The notes under the pieces were generated by a model that searched no databases, had not been told where the DNA came from, and saw nothing but the letters and a program-made list of their open reading frames with translations. Both the position numbers and the translations under genes were made by a program. A stretch of 64,000 bases of DNA from Yanghanlia caeni. GTDB lineage: Bacteria > Pseudomonadota > Gammaproteobacteria > Burkholderiales > Burkholderiaceae_B. Position 1 is the stretch's first letter. Each line of letters starts with the position of its first letter. The stretch lies in the NCBI GenBank assembly GCA_030733815.1, contig JAUZQE010000013.1, positions 23,274-87,273 on the forward strand, in the 5' to 3' direction. Below are positions 34,579-44,146 of this stretch, in pieces.

Positions 34579-35847
34579 ATGCGCAACACGCCGTTTACCC
34601 GATCGCAATCCGCCGCTTCCTGTCCGGCGCACGCCGATGCAAAGCGTGACGCCGGTTCCGGTACGGCACTGCCTGGCGGCAAAAGTGCCCATGCTGCCGG
34701 CATCGCCCAATGGGATCCGCGTTCCGATGCGGTGCAAGCCAACCAGATTGCCGCCTACGACCGCATGCGCCGGCAATGCCCCATCGCCGCCAGCCAGTAC
34801 GGCTATACATCGGTATTCCTGCACAGCGACGCGCTGCACGTGGTGCTCGATCACAAAACCTTCAGCAGCGCGGTGTCACGCTTCCCTTCCGTGCCCAATG
34901 GCATGGACCCACCCGAACACACGGCCTTCCGGGCGCTCATCGAACCCTATTTCGATGCGCCGCACATGGCGGCCTTCGCTCCGCGTTGCCATGCCATCGC
35001 GCGGCAGCTCGTCGATCAGCTGCCGGCCGCCGGCAGCGTCGAAGTCATCAGTGCGTTTGCCCAGATCTACGCACTGCAGGCCCAGTGTGCCTGGCTGGGC
35101 TGGCCCGATACGCTGCACGAACCGCTGCGGCAATGGACACTCAAGAACTACCGCGCCACGCTGTCGCGCGACCAGCAGGCACAAGCCGCCGTGGCCCGCG
35201 AGTTCGACCACTACATCACCGAACTTCTGGCCGCGCGCCGCGCCGCAGGCGCGGCTGCCCCCGACGACGTCACCACGCACCTGATGCACAACGAATCGAT
35301 CAGCCGCCCGCTCACCGAAGACGAGATCGTGAGCATCCTGCGCAACTGGACAGTCGGTGAGCTCGGCACGATTGCGGCGTCAGTCGGCATCCTCATGGAA
35401 TACCTTGCCACGCACGCCGACATTCAGCGGCTGCTGCGCGACACGCCCGAACACCTTCCTGCCGCCATCGATGAAATCCTGCGCATTCACGCCCCCCTGA
35501 TCCTGAACCGGCGCATCACCACGCGCAACGTCGAACTGGGCGGGCACGTATTGCCGCCCGGCACGCGCATCGCCGTGCTGTGGGCCTCGGCCAATCGCGA
35601 CGAGGCGGTCTTCGGCGACCCTGACGAGTTCCGGCTCGACCGCGACCCGGGCCTGAACCTGCTGTATGGTGCCGGCGTACACGTATGCCCGGGCGCCCCG
35701 CTCGCCCGTCTCGAGCTGCTTGCAATCATGCAGGCGCTGCTTGGCGGCACCGAATGGCTGGAGCTCGACCCGCAGCAGGCGCCCCAACGTGCCTTCTACC
35801 CGGGCAGCGGTTTTTCGTCGCTGCACATGCGCATTCAAAAGCAGTGA
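34579..35847 (+). CDS. Cytochrome P450
   Basis: This 422-residue soluble bacterial P450 has a haem-binding loop reading YGAGVHVCPGAPLARLE, with Cys370 as the thiolate ligand, and a K-helix ExxR as EILR. The I-helix segment reads NWTVGELGTIAASVGI, which lacks the usual acidic-Thr pair of (A/G)GxDT. The usual acid is apparently replaced by Gly next to Thr. The N-terminal 40 residues are Ala/Ser rich and low in structure. No redox partner gene is adjacent. The substrate cannot be read from the sequence. The next gene, an FMN dehydrogenase, lies 89 bases downstream. Confidence 0.92.
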   Translation: MRNTPFTRSQSAASCPAHADAKRDAGSGTALPGGKSAHAAGIAQWDPRSDAVQANQIAAYDRMRRQCPIAASQYGYTSVFLHSDALHVVLDHKTFSSAVSRFPSVPNGMDPPEHTAFRALIEPYFDAPHMAAFAPRCHAIARQLVDQLPAAGSVEVISAFAQIYALQAQCAWLGWPDTLHEPLRQWTLKNYRATLSRDQQAQAAVAREFDHYITELLAARRAAGAAAPDDVTTHLMHNESISRPLTEDEIVSILRNWTVGELGTIAASVGILMEYLATHADIQRLLRDTPEHLPAAIDEILRIHAPLILNRRITTRNVELGGHVLPPGTRIAVLWASANRDEAVFGDPDEFRLDRDPGLNLLYGAGVHVCPGAPLARLELLAIMQALLGGTEWLELDPQQAPQRAFYPGSGFSSLHMRIQKQ

Positions 35848-35936
35848 TCCCGGCATTCTGATTGTTACCAAGTGCGCATGCGCCGCTGTTCCTTTAATAT
35901 GCGTGCGAGCCCACTTCACGCATTTAGGAGACAGAC

Positions 35937-37103
35937 GTGCCCACACCCGAGAAGATCACCTGCGTAGAGGATTTCCGGCGCCTTGCCATGCGCCGCGTGC
36001 CGCGCATGTTCTACGACTACGCAGACTCCGGCTCCTGGACCGAGGGCACGTACCGCTCCAACGAAGAAGACTTCCACAAGCTCAAGTTCCGCCAGCGTGT
36101 GGCTGTCGATATTGAAAAGCGTAATCTGCGCACCACCATGGCAGGCGAGCACGTGGCCATGCCGGTTGCCCTGGCACCCACCGGGCTCACCGGAATGCAG
36201 CACGCCGACGGCGAGATCCTTGCAGCACGGGCCGCCGAAAAATTCGGTGTACCGTTCACGCTTTCCACCATGAGCATCTGCTCGATCGAAGACATCGCCG
36301 CCCACACGAACAAACCCTTCTGGTTTCAGCTGTACGTCATGCGCGACCGCGACTTCATGGAACGGCTGATCGACCGGGCCAAGGCGGCCAACTGTTCCGC
36401 GCTGGTCCTCACGCTCGACCTGCAGGTGCTGGGCCAGCGCCACAAAGACATCAAGAACGGGCTTACTGCACCACCCAAACCCACGCTGGCCAACCTCATC
36501 AATCTGGCCACCAAGCCGCGCTGGTGCATGGGCATGCTGGGCACGCCGCGCCGCACGTTCGGCAACATTGTCGGCCATGCCAAGAACGTCACCGACGTTT
36601 CGTCGCTCTCGTCCTGGACAGCGGAACAGTTCGACCCCTCGCTCAGCTGGAAGGATCTGGAATGGATCAAGAAGCGCTGGGGCGGGCGTCTGGTGCTCAA
36701 GGGCATCATGGAGCCCGAAGATGCCCGTCTGGCCGTGGAATGCGGTGCCGATGCCATCATCGTATCGAACCACGGCGGGCGGCAGCTCGACGGTGCGCCG
36801 TCGTCAATCTCGGCCCTGCCACGCGTGGTGCACGCGGTAGGCAATCAAATCGAGGTCTGGGTCGACGGTGGCATCCGCTCGGGGCAAGACGTGCTGCGCG
36901 CGGTGGCGCTGGGCGCCCGAGGCACCATGATCGGGCGCGCCTTCCTGTATGCACTGGGTGCCATGGGCGAGCGCGGCGTACACCGCTGCCTTGAAATCAT
37001 CGCCAAGGAACTCGACATCTCCATGGCGTTCTGCGGTCGCACCGACATTCAGCAGGTCGACCGCTCCATTCTTCTGAACGGCGATATCTTCGACCGATAC
37101 TGA
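35937..37103 (+). CDS. lldD: FMN-dependent alpha-hydroxy-acid dehydrogenase, likely L-lactate dehydrogenase
   Basis: The 388-residue TIM-barrel flavoenzyme oxidises L-2-hydroxy acids and passes electrons to the respiratory chain. Visible family motifs are RRVPRMFYDYADSGSWTEGT at the N-terminus, PVALAPTGLTGMQHADGE and FWFQLYVMRDRDFM. The active-site signature is VSNHGGRQLDGAPSS, followed by the FMN-phosphate region VWVDGGIRSGQDVLRAVALG. The start is a GTG at 35937 with TAGGAG eight bases upstream. Lactate is the most probable substrate from length and sequence, but mandelate- or glycolate-like acids cannot be excluded. Confidence 0.9.
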   Translation: MPTPEKITCVEDFRRLAMRRVPRMFYDYADSGSWTEGTYRSNEEDFHKLKFRQRVAVDIEKRNLRTTMAGEHVAMPVALAPTGLTGMQHADGEILAARAAEKFGVPFTLSTMSICSIEDIAAHTNKPFWFQLYVMRDRDFMERLIDRAKAANCSALVLTLDLQVLGQRHKDIKNGLTAPPKPTLANLINLATKPRWCMGMLGTPRRTFGNIVGHAKNVTDVSSLSSWTAEQFDPSLSWKDLEWIKKRWGGRLVLKGIMEPEDARLAVECGADAIIVSNHGGRQLDGAPSSISALPRVVHAVGNQIEVWVDGGIRSGQDVLRAVALGARGTMIGRAFLYALGAMGERGVHRCLEIIAKELDISMAFCGRTDIQQVDRSILLNGDIFDRY

Positions 37104-37120
37104 ACGCGCACAACCCGGGT

Positions 37121-37708
37121 TCAGCGCGGATCGGTGATCTCAGGCGTGAGCCGGGGCCGGTCCGCTTCCACCCCGGTGAAGGGCGCAACCTCACGCATCG
37201 TTTGCAGACTGCGCTCGGTCAGGCGCTGGTACTGCCGCGTGCCAAAGCTCTTGCCGGCGATGTCCTTGTCGCTCAGTTCGCGCACCACCCGTGCCGGTGC
37301 ACCCAGTACCATGCTGCGCGGGGGAATCTGCATGCCCATTTTCACGAAGGCCATGGCACCCACGATGCTGTCGGCGCCCACGCTCGCACCGTCCATGACC
37401 ACGGCATTCATGCCCACCATGGCATTGCGGCCGATATGGCACCCATGCAGCACCGCACCATGACCGATGTGGCCGTCTTCCTCGATGATCGTGTCCTGCT
37501 GGGCAATGCCGTGAATCACGCAGGAATCCTGTACGTTTGAGCCCTTCCCCATCACGATGCGGCCGAAATCGCCGCGCAGGGATGCGAGCGGCCCCACGTA
37601 GCACCCCGGGCCGACAATAACGTCGCCAATCAGCACCGCAGTGGGATGTACGTAGGCAGTCGGGTCGACCACCGGTGTGATGCCGTCGATGGCATAGACC
37701 TTGAGCAT
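37121..37708 (-). CDS. Hexapeptide-repeat protein of the gamma-carbonic anhydrase type (CaiE/PaaY-like)
   Basis: The 195 residues form a left-handed beta-helix with repeats such as VHPTAVLIGDVIVGPGCYVG, ASLRGDFGRIVMGKGSNVQD and GHIGHGAVLHGCHIGRNAMV. The histidines in this block and in CVIHG are the zinc ligands of gamma-carbonic anhydrases. The C-terminal part (KSFGTRQYQRLTERSLQTM) and closing PRLTPE resemble CaiE and PaaY. No carnitine or phenylacetate genes are nearby, so the precise role is open; a thioesterase role is known for PaaY. Start ATG 37708 follows GGGAG. Confidence 0.85.
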   Translation of the reverse strand: MLKVYAIDGITPVVDPTAYVHPTAVLIGDVIVGPGCYVGPLASLRGDFGRIVMGKGSNVQDSCVIHGIAQQDTIIEEDGHIGHGAVLHGCHIGRNAMVGMNAVVMDGASVGADSIVGAMAFVKMGMQIPPRSMVLGAPARVVRELSDKDIAGKSFGTRQYQRLTERSLQTMREVAPFTGVEADRPRLTPEITDPR

Positions 37709-37755
37709 GAAGTGTCTCCCAGTTTGGTTCTTTTCCGTCTGGGGTTTATAGCACG

Positions 37756-37781
37756 CCGGGCACGCCACCTGCCCGGTTTTT
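37756..37781 (+). terminator. Terminator-like hairpin upstream of putA
   Basis: CCGGGCA (37756-37762) pairs with TGCCCGG (37770-37776) followed by TTTTT. It reads rightward, although the gene to its left (37121-37708) is leftward. It could stop read-through from lldD, or attenuate putA if a promoter lies in the caiE-like 5' region. A small inverted repeat CCCCGA-AA-TCGGGG follows at 37787-37800. Confidence 0.5.
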
Positions 37782-37924
37782 GTCTGCCCCGAAATCGGGG
37801 TTATACCGACATATCCCGCAACTTATGGGGCGGTACGCCGCTCGGATAAACACCGATTGCAGTGCGGTTGCACCCAGGATTAAGATGGGCTGTACCCGAG
37901 CCTACCGCAACAGGAGAATCCCCC

Positions 37925-40900
37925 ATGGCGACGACGACACTGGGCGTCAAGGTCGACGAGTCCGTACGCGATCGTCTCAAAACCGCTTCGGAACAGACCG
38001 GTTATACCGCCCATGCCCTGCACAAACAGGCGCTGCTCAGCTATCTCAGCCGTATCGAGAAGGGCCAGCTGCCGGCCGAACTCTACCCGGGGGCCAACGG
38101 CGACGGTGCCGATGACGACGACGCCGCACACCAGTTGCCCTCGCCGTTTCGCGAGTTTGCCCGCTCGGTGCAACCCCAGTCGGTTGGCCGTGCGGCCATT
38201 ACCGCGGCCTACCGCAAAGCGGAAGAAGAATGCGTGCCATTGCTCCTGCCGCTTGCCGAGGTGCCCAAACCCGAGGCCGTGCGTGATCTGGCTGCGAAGC
38301 TTGTCACGCGCCTGCGCGAAAAGCGCAAGGGCGGCGGCGTCGAGGGCCTGATTCAGGAATTTTCGCTCTCCAGTCAGGAAGGCGTTGCACTCATGTGCCT
38401 GGCCGAAGCGCTGTTACGCATACCCGACCGCGCCACCCGCGACGCCCTCATTCGCGACAAGATCGCAAAGGGCGACTGGAAGTCGCACACGGGTGGCTCG
38501 ACCTCGCTCTTTGTCAACGCGGCCACGTGGGGCCTGGTACTCACCGGCAAGCTCGTGGCCGTCAACAGCGAAGCCAGTCTTTCGAACGCCCTGACCCGGC
38601 TTATCTCGAAGGGCGGCGAACCGGTCGTGCGCCGCGGCGTGAACATCGCCATGCGCATGATGGGCGAACAGTTCGTATCGGGGCAGACCATCTCCGAAGC
38701 GCTCGCCAACAACCAGCGCATGGAGGCGCGCGGTTTTACCTATTCGTACGACATGCTGGGCGAGGCGGCCACGACCGAGGAAGACGCTAAGCGCTATTAC
38801 GACGCTTACGAACAGGCCATTCATGCCATCGGCAAGTCGGCCGCCGGTCGTGGAATCTACGAGGGCCCGGGCATCTCCATCAAGCTTTCCGCACTGCACC
38901 CGCGTTATTCCCGGGCGCAGTTCGACCGGGTCATGAGCGAACTGTTGCCGCGCCTGCTCACCCTCACGCAACTCGCACGGGAATACGATGTAGGCATCAA
39001 CATCGATGCCGAAGAAGCCGACCGGCTTGAAATCTCGCTCGATCTGCTCGAAGCCCTGTGTTTCGACCCCTCGCTGGAGGGCTGGAACGGAATCGGATTC
39101 GTGGTGCAGGCCTACCAGAAGCGTGCGCCGTTCGTCATCGATTACCTGATCGATCTGGCGCGGCGCAGCCGACACCGCCTCATGATCCGCCTGGTGAAGG
39201 GCGCCTACTGGGACACCGAGATCAAGCGGGCGCAGGTCGAAGGTCTGGAGGGATATCCGGTGTATACACGCAAGGTATATACCGACATTTCCTACCTGGC
39301 CTGCGCACGCAAACTGCTCGCCGCACCCGAGGCCGTGTTCCCGCAGTTTGCAACGCACAACGCATACACGGTGGCGGCCGTCTATCACATGGCAGGCCAG
39401 AACTACTACGCCGGTCAGTACGAATTCCAGTGCCTGCATGGCATGGGGGAAGAACTTTACGAAGAGGTGGTGGGCAAAGTGGCCGATGGCAAGCTGAACC
39501 GCCCCTGCCGCATCTACGCTCCGGTGGGCACGCATGAAACGCTGCTCGCGTATCTGGTGCGCCGCCTGCTCGAGAACGGTGCCAACACCTCATTCGTCAA
39601 TCTCATCGGCGACCCGTCCATACCGGTCGACAGCCTGGTGGCCAACCCCGTTGAAGTCGCCAGCAGCATCACTCCGCTGGGTGCGCCGCACGAAAAAATT
39701 CCGTTGCCCCGCCACTTGTACGGGCGCCCCGAAGATGGCGCCAGGCTGAACTCGCAGGGCATCGACCTGAGCAACGAACACCGTCTGGCTTCGCTTGCCG
39801 CCGCGCTGCTCAGCAGCAGCGACCGCCAGTGGCGCGCCACGCCCATTATCGAGGGGCGCGAACCGCAATGGGATGACCAACGCGCCCGCGCCGTGCTGAA
39901 CCCTGCCGACCACCGCGATCGCGTCGGTGCCGTCATCGACGCCACGCCCGAAGACATCGAAGCCGCCCTGCGGCAGGCCCAGCGCGCCGGCCAGGTCTGG
40001 CGCGCCACCCCCGTACACGAGCGGGCCCTGTGCCTGCGCCGCGCTGCGCAGATGCTGGAAGAGCACATGCAGTCGCTGCTGGGGCTCATCGTGCGCGAGG
40101 CGGGCAAGTCGCTGCCGAACGCCGTTGCCGAGGTGCGCGAAGCGGTCGACTTCCTGCGCTACTACAGCCAGCAGGTGGAACGCGAATTCGACAACGACAC
40201 CCACCGCCCCCTGGGAACCGTACTGTGCATCAGCCCATGGAACTTCCCCATGGCGATCTTCCTGGGGCAGGTGTCGGCGGCACTGGCCGCCGGCAACGCC
40301 GTCATTGCAAAGCCAGCCGAACAGACCACACTCATCGCGGCCGAAGCCATCCGCCTTCTGCATGCCGCGGGCGTGCCCGGCGGTGTGGTGCAGCTGCTGC
40401 CCGGCGACGGCGAAACGGTGGGCGCGGCATTAGTCGGCCACCGGGAAATCAACGGCGTAATGTTCACCGGCTCAACCGCCGTGGCACGCCATATTGCAGC
40501 CACGCTGGCCGAACGCCTCTCGCGCGACGGCGCAACGGTCCCGCTCATCGCCGAAACGGGCGGTCAGAACGCCATGGTGGTCGATTCGTCGGCGCTGGCG
40601 GAACAGGTCGTGTACGACGTGCTGACGTCGGCCTTCGATTCCGCCGGCCAGCGCTGCTCGGCTCTGCGGATTCTGTGCGTGCAGGACGATTGCGCCGACC
40701 GCCTGCTGAATATGTTGCGCGGGGCCATGCAGGAATTGCGCATCGGCAACCCCGACCGGCTCAATACCGACGTGGGCCCCGTGATCGACGGCGAGGCGGC
40801 GCGCAATATCGAAGACCACATCCAGAAAATGCGCGACGCCGGCCTGAACGTGGTGCAGCTGCCGCTGCCGTCACACACGCAATACGGCACCTTCGTGGCC

Positions 40901-41740
40901 CCCACCCTCATCGAAATCGACAGCATTTCGCGTCTGGAGCGTGAGGTGTTCGGGCCGGTTCTGCATGTGCTGCGCTACAAGCGCGAAGACCTGCCCAAAG
41001 TGCTCGACCAGGTCAACGCCACGGGTTACGGGCTCACCTTCGGCCTGCATACACGCATCGACGAAACGGTCGAACAGGTCATGGCACGCATTCGCGCGGG
41101 TAACCTGTATGTCAACCGGAATATCGTCGGGGCCGTGGTGGGCGTGCAGCCCTTTGGCGGCGAGGCGCTTTCCGGTACGGGCCCCAAGGCGGGCGGCCCC
41201 CTGTACCTCTACCGGCTGCTTTCAACCCGGCCACCCGAAATGGCGGCCGGCATCGATCTTTCTGCGGGGCTGCCGGTCACGCTGCCGCTGCCCGGCCCCA
41301 CGGGCGAAAGTAACGAATACAACGTTCTGCCACGCGGTACGGTACTGTGCTTTGCACGTACCGAAGCCGGTCTGCGCGCACAGCTCGATGCCGTGTTCAA
41401 GACGGGCAACCGTGCCCTGCTGGCTGAAACCCCGCAACTGCAATCGCTGCTGGCGAAGACCGACAGCGTCGATCGCACGCGTGTCGATACCGTCGCAAAG
41501 AACCAGATCGACGGCGCCGCGTTCGATGCCGTACTGTTCGAAGGCGACAGCGACGCACTGCTGGAACTGAACCGCCGCCTGGCGGCACGCGAGGGGCCGA
41601 TCGTGTCAGTACAAGGCCTGACCAGCGACAGCCTGGCTCACGGCATGCACTATGCACTCGAGCCCCTGCTGCTCGAACGCGCAGTGAGCATCAACACGGC
41701 CGCCGCAGGGGGCAACGCCAGCCTGATGACCATCGGCTGA
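37925..41740 (+). CDS. putA: Trifunctional PutA: proline dehydrogenase, P5C dehydrogenase and DNA-binding repressor
   Basis: PutA oxidises proline to glutamate in two steps and can repress put genes. The 1271 residues are in order: ribbon-helix-helix (LGVKVDESVRDRLKTASEQTG, about 5-50), the proline dehydrogenase barrel (SIKLSALHPRYSRAQFDRV; RLVKGAYWDTEIKRAQ near 420), the P5C dehydrogenase domain and a C-terminal ALDH-like tail. Glu877 (IAETGGQNA) and Cys911 (GQRCSALR) are the P5C dehydrogenase catalytic residues. I used the ATG at 37925 with AGGAG ahead; the open frame to 37862 lacks a ribosome site. An amino-acid transporter operon follows. Confidence 0.97.
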   Translation: MATTTLGVKVDESVRDRLKTASEQTGYTAHALHKQALLSYLSRIEKGQLPAELYPGANGDGADDDDAAHQLPSPFREFARSVQPQSVGRAAITAAYRKAEEECVPLLLPLAEVPKPEAVRDLAAKLVTRLREKRKGGGVEGLIQEFSLSSQEGVALMCLAEALLRIPDRATRDALIRDKIAKGDWKSHTGGSTSLFVNAATWGLVLTGKLVAVNSEASLSNALTRLISKGGEPVVRRGVNIAMRMMGEQFVSGQTISEALANNQRMEARGFTYSYDMLGEAATTEEDAKRYYDAYEQAIHAIGKSAAGRGIYEGPGISIKLSALHPRYSRAQFDRVMSELLPRLLTLTQLAREYDVGINIDAEEADRLEISLDLLEALCFDPSLEGWNGIGFVVQAYQKRAPFVIDYLIDLARRSRHRLMIRLVKGAYWDTEIKRAQVEGLEGYPVYTRKVYTDISYLACARKLLAAPEAVFPQFATHNAYTVAAVYHMAGQNYYAGQYEFQCLHGMGEELYEEVVGKVADGKLNRPCRIYAPVGTHETLLAYLVRRLLENGANTSFVNLIGDPSIPVDSLVANPVEVASSITPLGAPHEKIPLPRHLYGRPEDGARLNSQGIDLSNEHRLASLAAALLSSSDRQWRATPIIEGREPQWDDQRARAVLNPADHRDRVGAVIDATPEDIEAALRQAQRAGQVWRATPVHERALCLRRAAQMLEEHMQSLLGLIVREAGKSLPNAVAEVREAVDFLRYYSQQVEREFDNDTHRPLGTVLCISPWNFPMAIFLGQVSAALAAGNAVIAKPAEQTTLIAAEAIRLLHAAGVPGGVVQLLPGDGETVGAALVGHREINGVMFTGSTAVARHIAATLAERLSRDGATVPLIAETGGQNAMVVDSSALAEQVVYDVLTSAFDSAGQRCSALRILCVQDDCADRLLNMLRGAMQELRIGNPDRLNTDVGPVIDGEAARNIEDHIQKMRDAGLNVVQLPLPSHTQYGTFVAPTLIEIDSISRLEREVFGPVLHVLRYKREDLPKVLDQVNATGYGLTFGLHTRIDETVEQVMARIRAGNLYVNRNIVGAVVGVQPFGGEALSGTGPKAGGPLYLYRLLSTRPPEMAAGIDLSAGLPVTLPLPGPTGESNEYNVLPRGTVLCFARTEAGLRAQLDAVFKTGNRALLAETPQLQSLLAKTDSVDRTRVDTVAKNQIDGAAFDAVLFEGDSDALLELNRRLAAREGPIVSVQGLTSDSLAHGMHYALEPLLLERAVSINTAAAGGNASLMTIG

Positions 41741-41873
41741 GTACTGCGCGGCGCACGGCTTGGCCGACGACGAAGGGCGTGGCGCCCGGTGCGACGCGCT
41801 TCGTCTCATCAGCATGTCGGCACACGATTTGCTGGCGAGGCGGGGCTGCATACCTTTGCCCAGGAGCCCCGCC

Positions 41874-42653
41874 ATGAGAACCCTTTTCCGCACCCTGCTT
41901 CTGACCGGTGCGTTCCTTGCCATTGCACCCGCCGTGCAGGCCGAAGACGATCTTGCCCGCATCCGTGAAGCGGGGGAAATCCGTATCGGCACCGAAGGCA
42001 CTTATGCCCCCTTTACGTTCCATGACTCCGACGGCCTGACCGGCTTCGACGTCGAGATCGGCCGCGCCATCGCCGAACGACTGGGCGTCAAGGCGCGCTT
42101 CGTGGAAGGCAAGTGGGATGGACTGATTGCCGGCCTGGACGCCGGGCGGTACGACGCCGTCATGAACCAGGTGAGCATCACTGAGGCCCGCCAGCAGAAG
42201 TACGACTTCTCGGATCCGTACATTGCATCGGCCGCGGTGCTCATCGTGCGCACCGACAATGACGAAATCAAGAGCTTCGACGACCTCGAGGGCAAGCGTT
42301 CCGCCAACACGCTCACCAGCAACTTCGGCAAGCTGGCCGAGAAAGCAGGCGCCCAGGTGGTGGCCGTTCAGGGCTTCAACGAATCGGTGGATCTGCTGCT
42401 GTCGCGCCGGGTCGATGCCACCATCAACGACGAGCTGTCGTTCCTGGACTTCAAGAAGCAGAAGCCGGATGCACCCCTGCACATCGTGGCGCGCGACACC
42501 AGCAGTGAGTTCAGCGAGTCGGGCGTGCTGATTCGCAAGGGCAACCCCGAGCTGCGCCAGGCCATCAACGCCGCGCTGCAAGAGATGCGTGCCGACGGCA
42601 CCTACAAGGCAATATCCGAAAAATACTTCGGCGTTGACCTGTCTGCCCGCTGA
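41874..42653 (+). CDS. Amino-acid ABC transporter substrate-binding protein
   Basis: This periplasmic family 3 solute-binding protein has 259 residues. The signal peptide is MRTLFRTLLLTGAFLAIAPA with cleavage near VQA-ED. Mature features are IRIGTEGTYAPFTFHD, TGFDVEIGRAIAERLGVKAR, GLDAGRYDAVMNQVSITEAR and YDFSDPYIAS, all typical of polar amino-acid binders of the cystine/TcyA type. The start at 41874 is chosen for the signal peptide and a CAGGAG site. It lies 133 bases after putA and 17 before the permease. Confidence 0.93.
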   Translation: MRTLFRTLLLTGAFLAIAPAVQAEDDLARIREAGEIRIGTEGTYAPFTFHDSDGLTGFDVEIGRAIAERLGVKARFVEGKWDGLIAGLDAGRYDAVMNQVSITEARQQKYDFSDPYIASAAVLIVRTDNDEIKSFDDLEGKRSANTLTSNFGKLAEKAGAQVVAVQGFNESVDLLLSRRVDATINDELSFLDFKKQKPDAPLHIVARDTSSEFSESGVLIRKGNPELRQAINAALQEMRADGTYKAISEKYFGVDLSAR

Positions 42654-42670
42654 ACGGCAGCCCGCCCATC

Positions 42671-43372
42671 ATGCCGGAGACCGCCGCCCTTCTGCCGTCG
42701 TGGCTGCAGCTGATGGCCGATTCCTTCTGGCCGCTGCTGCATGCCGGCATCCGCTTCACCGTACCGCTTACCCTGATTTCGTTTGGGGCCGGCCTGATGC
42801 TGGCCTTTGTCGTGGCGCTGATCCGGCTGTTCGGCCCCGCTCCGCTCGTGTGGGTCGCCCGTTTTTACATCTGGCTCATACGCGGCACGCCGCTGCTGGT
42901 GCAATTGTTCGTCATCTTCTACGGCCTGCCCAGCGTGGGCATCGTGCTCGATCCGTTTCCGGCGGCCCTGATCGGTTTCACGCTGAATGTCGGTGCCTAC
43001 AACGCCGAAGTCATCCGCGCCGCGATCGAATCCATTCCCAAGGGGCAGTGGGAAGCGGCCTACTCGCTGAGCATGACCCGCGCCCAGGCGCTGCGGCGCA
43101 CCGTACTGCCGCAGTCGGCGCGCGTGGCGGTGCCGCCGCTGGCGAATTCGTTCATCTCCCTGGTGAAAGACACGTCGCTCGCCGCCGTGCTGACGGTACC
43201 CGAGATTTTTCAGGCGGCGCAGCGCATCGCGGCCGTCACCTATGAGCCGCTGGTCCTGTACCTGGAGGCCGCCTTCATCTACCTGATCTTCAGCACCGTG
43301 CTGACCACGCTGCAGGCGCGGCTGGAACGCCGCTACGGGCAGCATGCCGTTTTCGCGGGGACACTGAGATGA
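42671..43372 (+). CDS. Amino-acid ABC transporter permease
   Basis: The 233-residue His/Glu/Gln/Arg/opine-type permease has about five helices. It shows RFYIWLIRGTPLLVQLFVIF, GFTLNVGAYNAEVIRAAIES and the EAA-loop IPKGQWEAAYSLSMTRAQAL ending in RRTVLPQSARVAVPPLANSF. It resembles the cystine transporter permease TcyL/YecS. It overlaps the ATPase start by 4 bases. Confidence 0.93.
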   Translation: MPETAALLPSWLQLMADSFWPLLHAGIRFTVPLTLISFGAGLMLAFVVALIRLFGPAPLVWVARFYIWLIRGTPLLVQLFVIFYGLPSVGIVLDPFPAALIGFTLNVGAYNAEVIRAAIESIPKGQWEAAYSLSMTRAQALRRTVLPQSARVAVPPLANSFISLVKDTSLAAVLTVPEIFQAAQRIAAVTYEPLVLYLEAAFIYLIFSTVLTTLQARLERRYGQHAVFAGTLR

Positions 43373-44133
43373 TCGCCCTGCAAGGGATCTCGAAGCGCTT
43401 TGGCGAGCTGCAGGTGCTGAACGATGTGGACGTCGACATCGCGGAAGGCAGCGTGACCGCACTGATCGGCCCCTCGGGCAGCGGCAAGAGCACGTTGCTG
43501 AGGTGCGTAAACCTGCTGGAAACACCCGATGCAGGCACCCTGACCCTGGGCAGCGAGACCCTGACCTTCACCGGCACGGCGCCGCCCATTTCGGCTGTGC
43601 TGCGCATCCGTCGTCAAACAGGCATGGTGTTTCAGAACTTCCAGCTGTTTCCCCACCGCACGGTAATGGAAAACGTCATGGAGGGCCTGGTGACAGTGCT
43701 GCGCTGGCCGCAGGCAAAGGCTCGGGAACGGGCCATGACGCTATTGGAAAAGGTGGGCATGGCACACAAGGCTGCAGAATGGCCGGCCACCCTGTCGGGC
43801 GGTCAGCAGCAGCGCGTGGCCATCGCCCGCGCGCTGGCACCCTCGCCACGCGTGCTGCTGTGCGACGAACCCACGTCGGCACTCGACCCCAGCCTTGCCG
43901 CCGAGGTGGTTCAGGTGCTGCGCCTGCTGGCCGAGGAAGGCATGACCATGCTCATGGCCACGCACGACCTGCGCCTGGCCGCCGCGATCAGCCAGCAGGT
44001 GGTCTTCCTGGAAAACGGGTGCATCGTGGAATCGGGCGCGCCGCGGCAAATCTTCTTCGACCCGGCGCGTGCCGAGACCCAGGCCTTCGTGACCACCCTG
44101 CGCGACACAGGGCCCGAGGAAGCGCTGCGTTGA
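43369..44133 (+). CDS. Amino-acid ABC transporter ATPase
   Basis: The 254-residue ATPase has Walker A GPSGSGKSTLLRCVNLLE, Q-loop MVFQNFQLFPHRTVMENVME, signature LSGGQQQRVAIARALA, Walker B RVLLCDEPTSALDPS and H-loop MATHDLRLAAAIS. It is similar to TcyN/YecC. It closes the three-gene operon and is convergent with lrgB, leaving only 13 bases without an evident terminator. Confidence 0.95.
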   Translation: MIALQGISKRFGELQVLNDVDVDIAEGSVTALIGPSGSGKSTLLRCVNLLETPDAGTLTLGSETLTFTGTAPPISAVLRIRRQTGMVFQNFQLFPHRTVMENVMEGLVTVLRWPQAKARERAMTLLEKVGMAHKAAEWPATLSGGQQQRVAIARALAPSPRVLLCDEPTSALDPSLAAEVVQVLRLLAEEGMTMLMATHDLRLAAAISQQVVFLENGCIVESGAPRQIFFDPARAETQAFVTTLRDTGPEEALR

Positions 44134-44146
44134 GCTGCGCCGCGAC

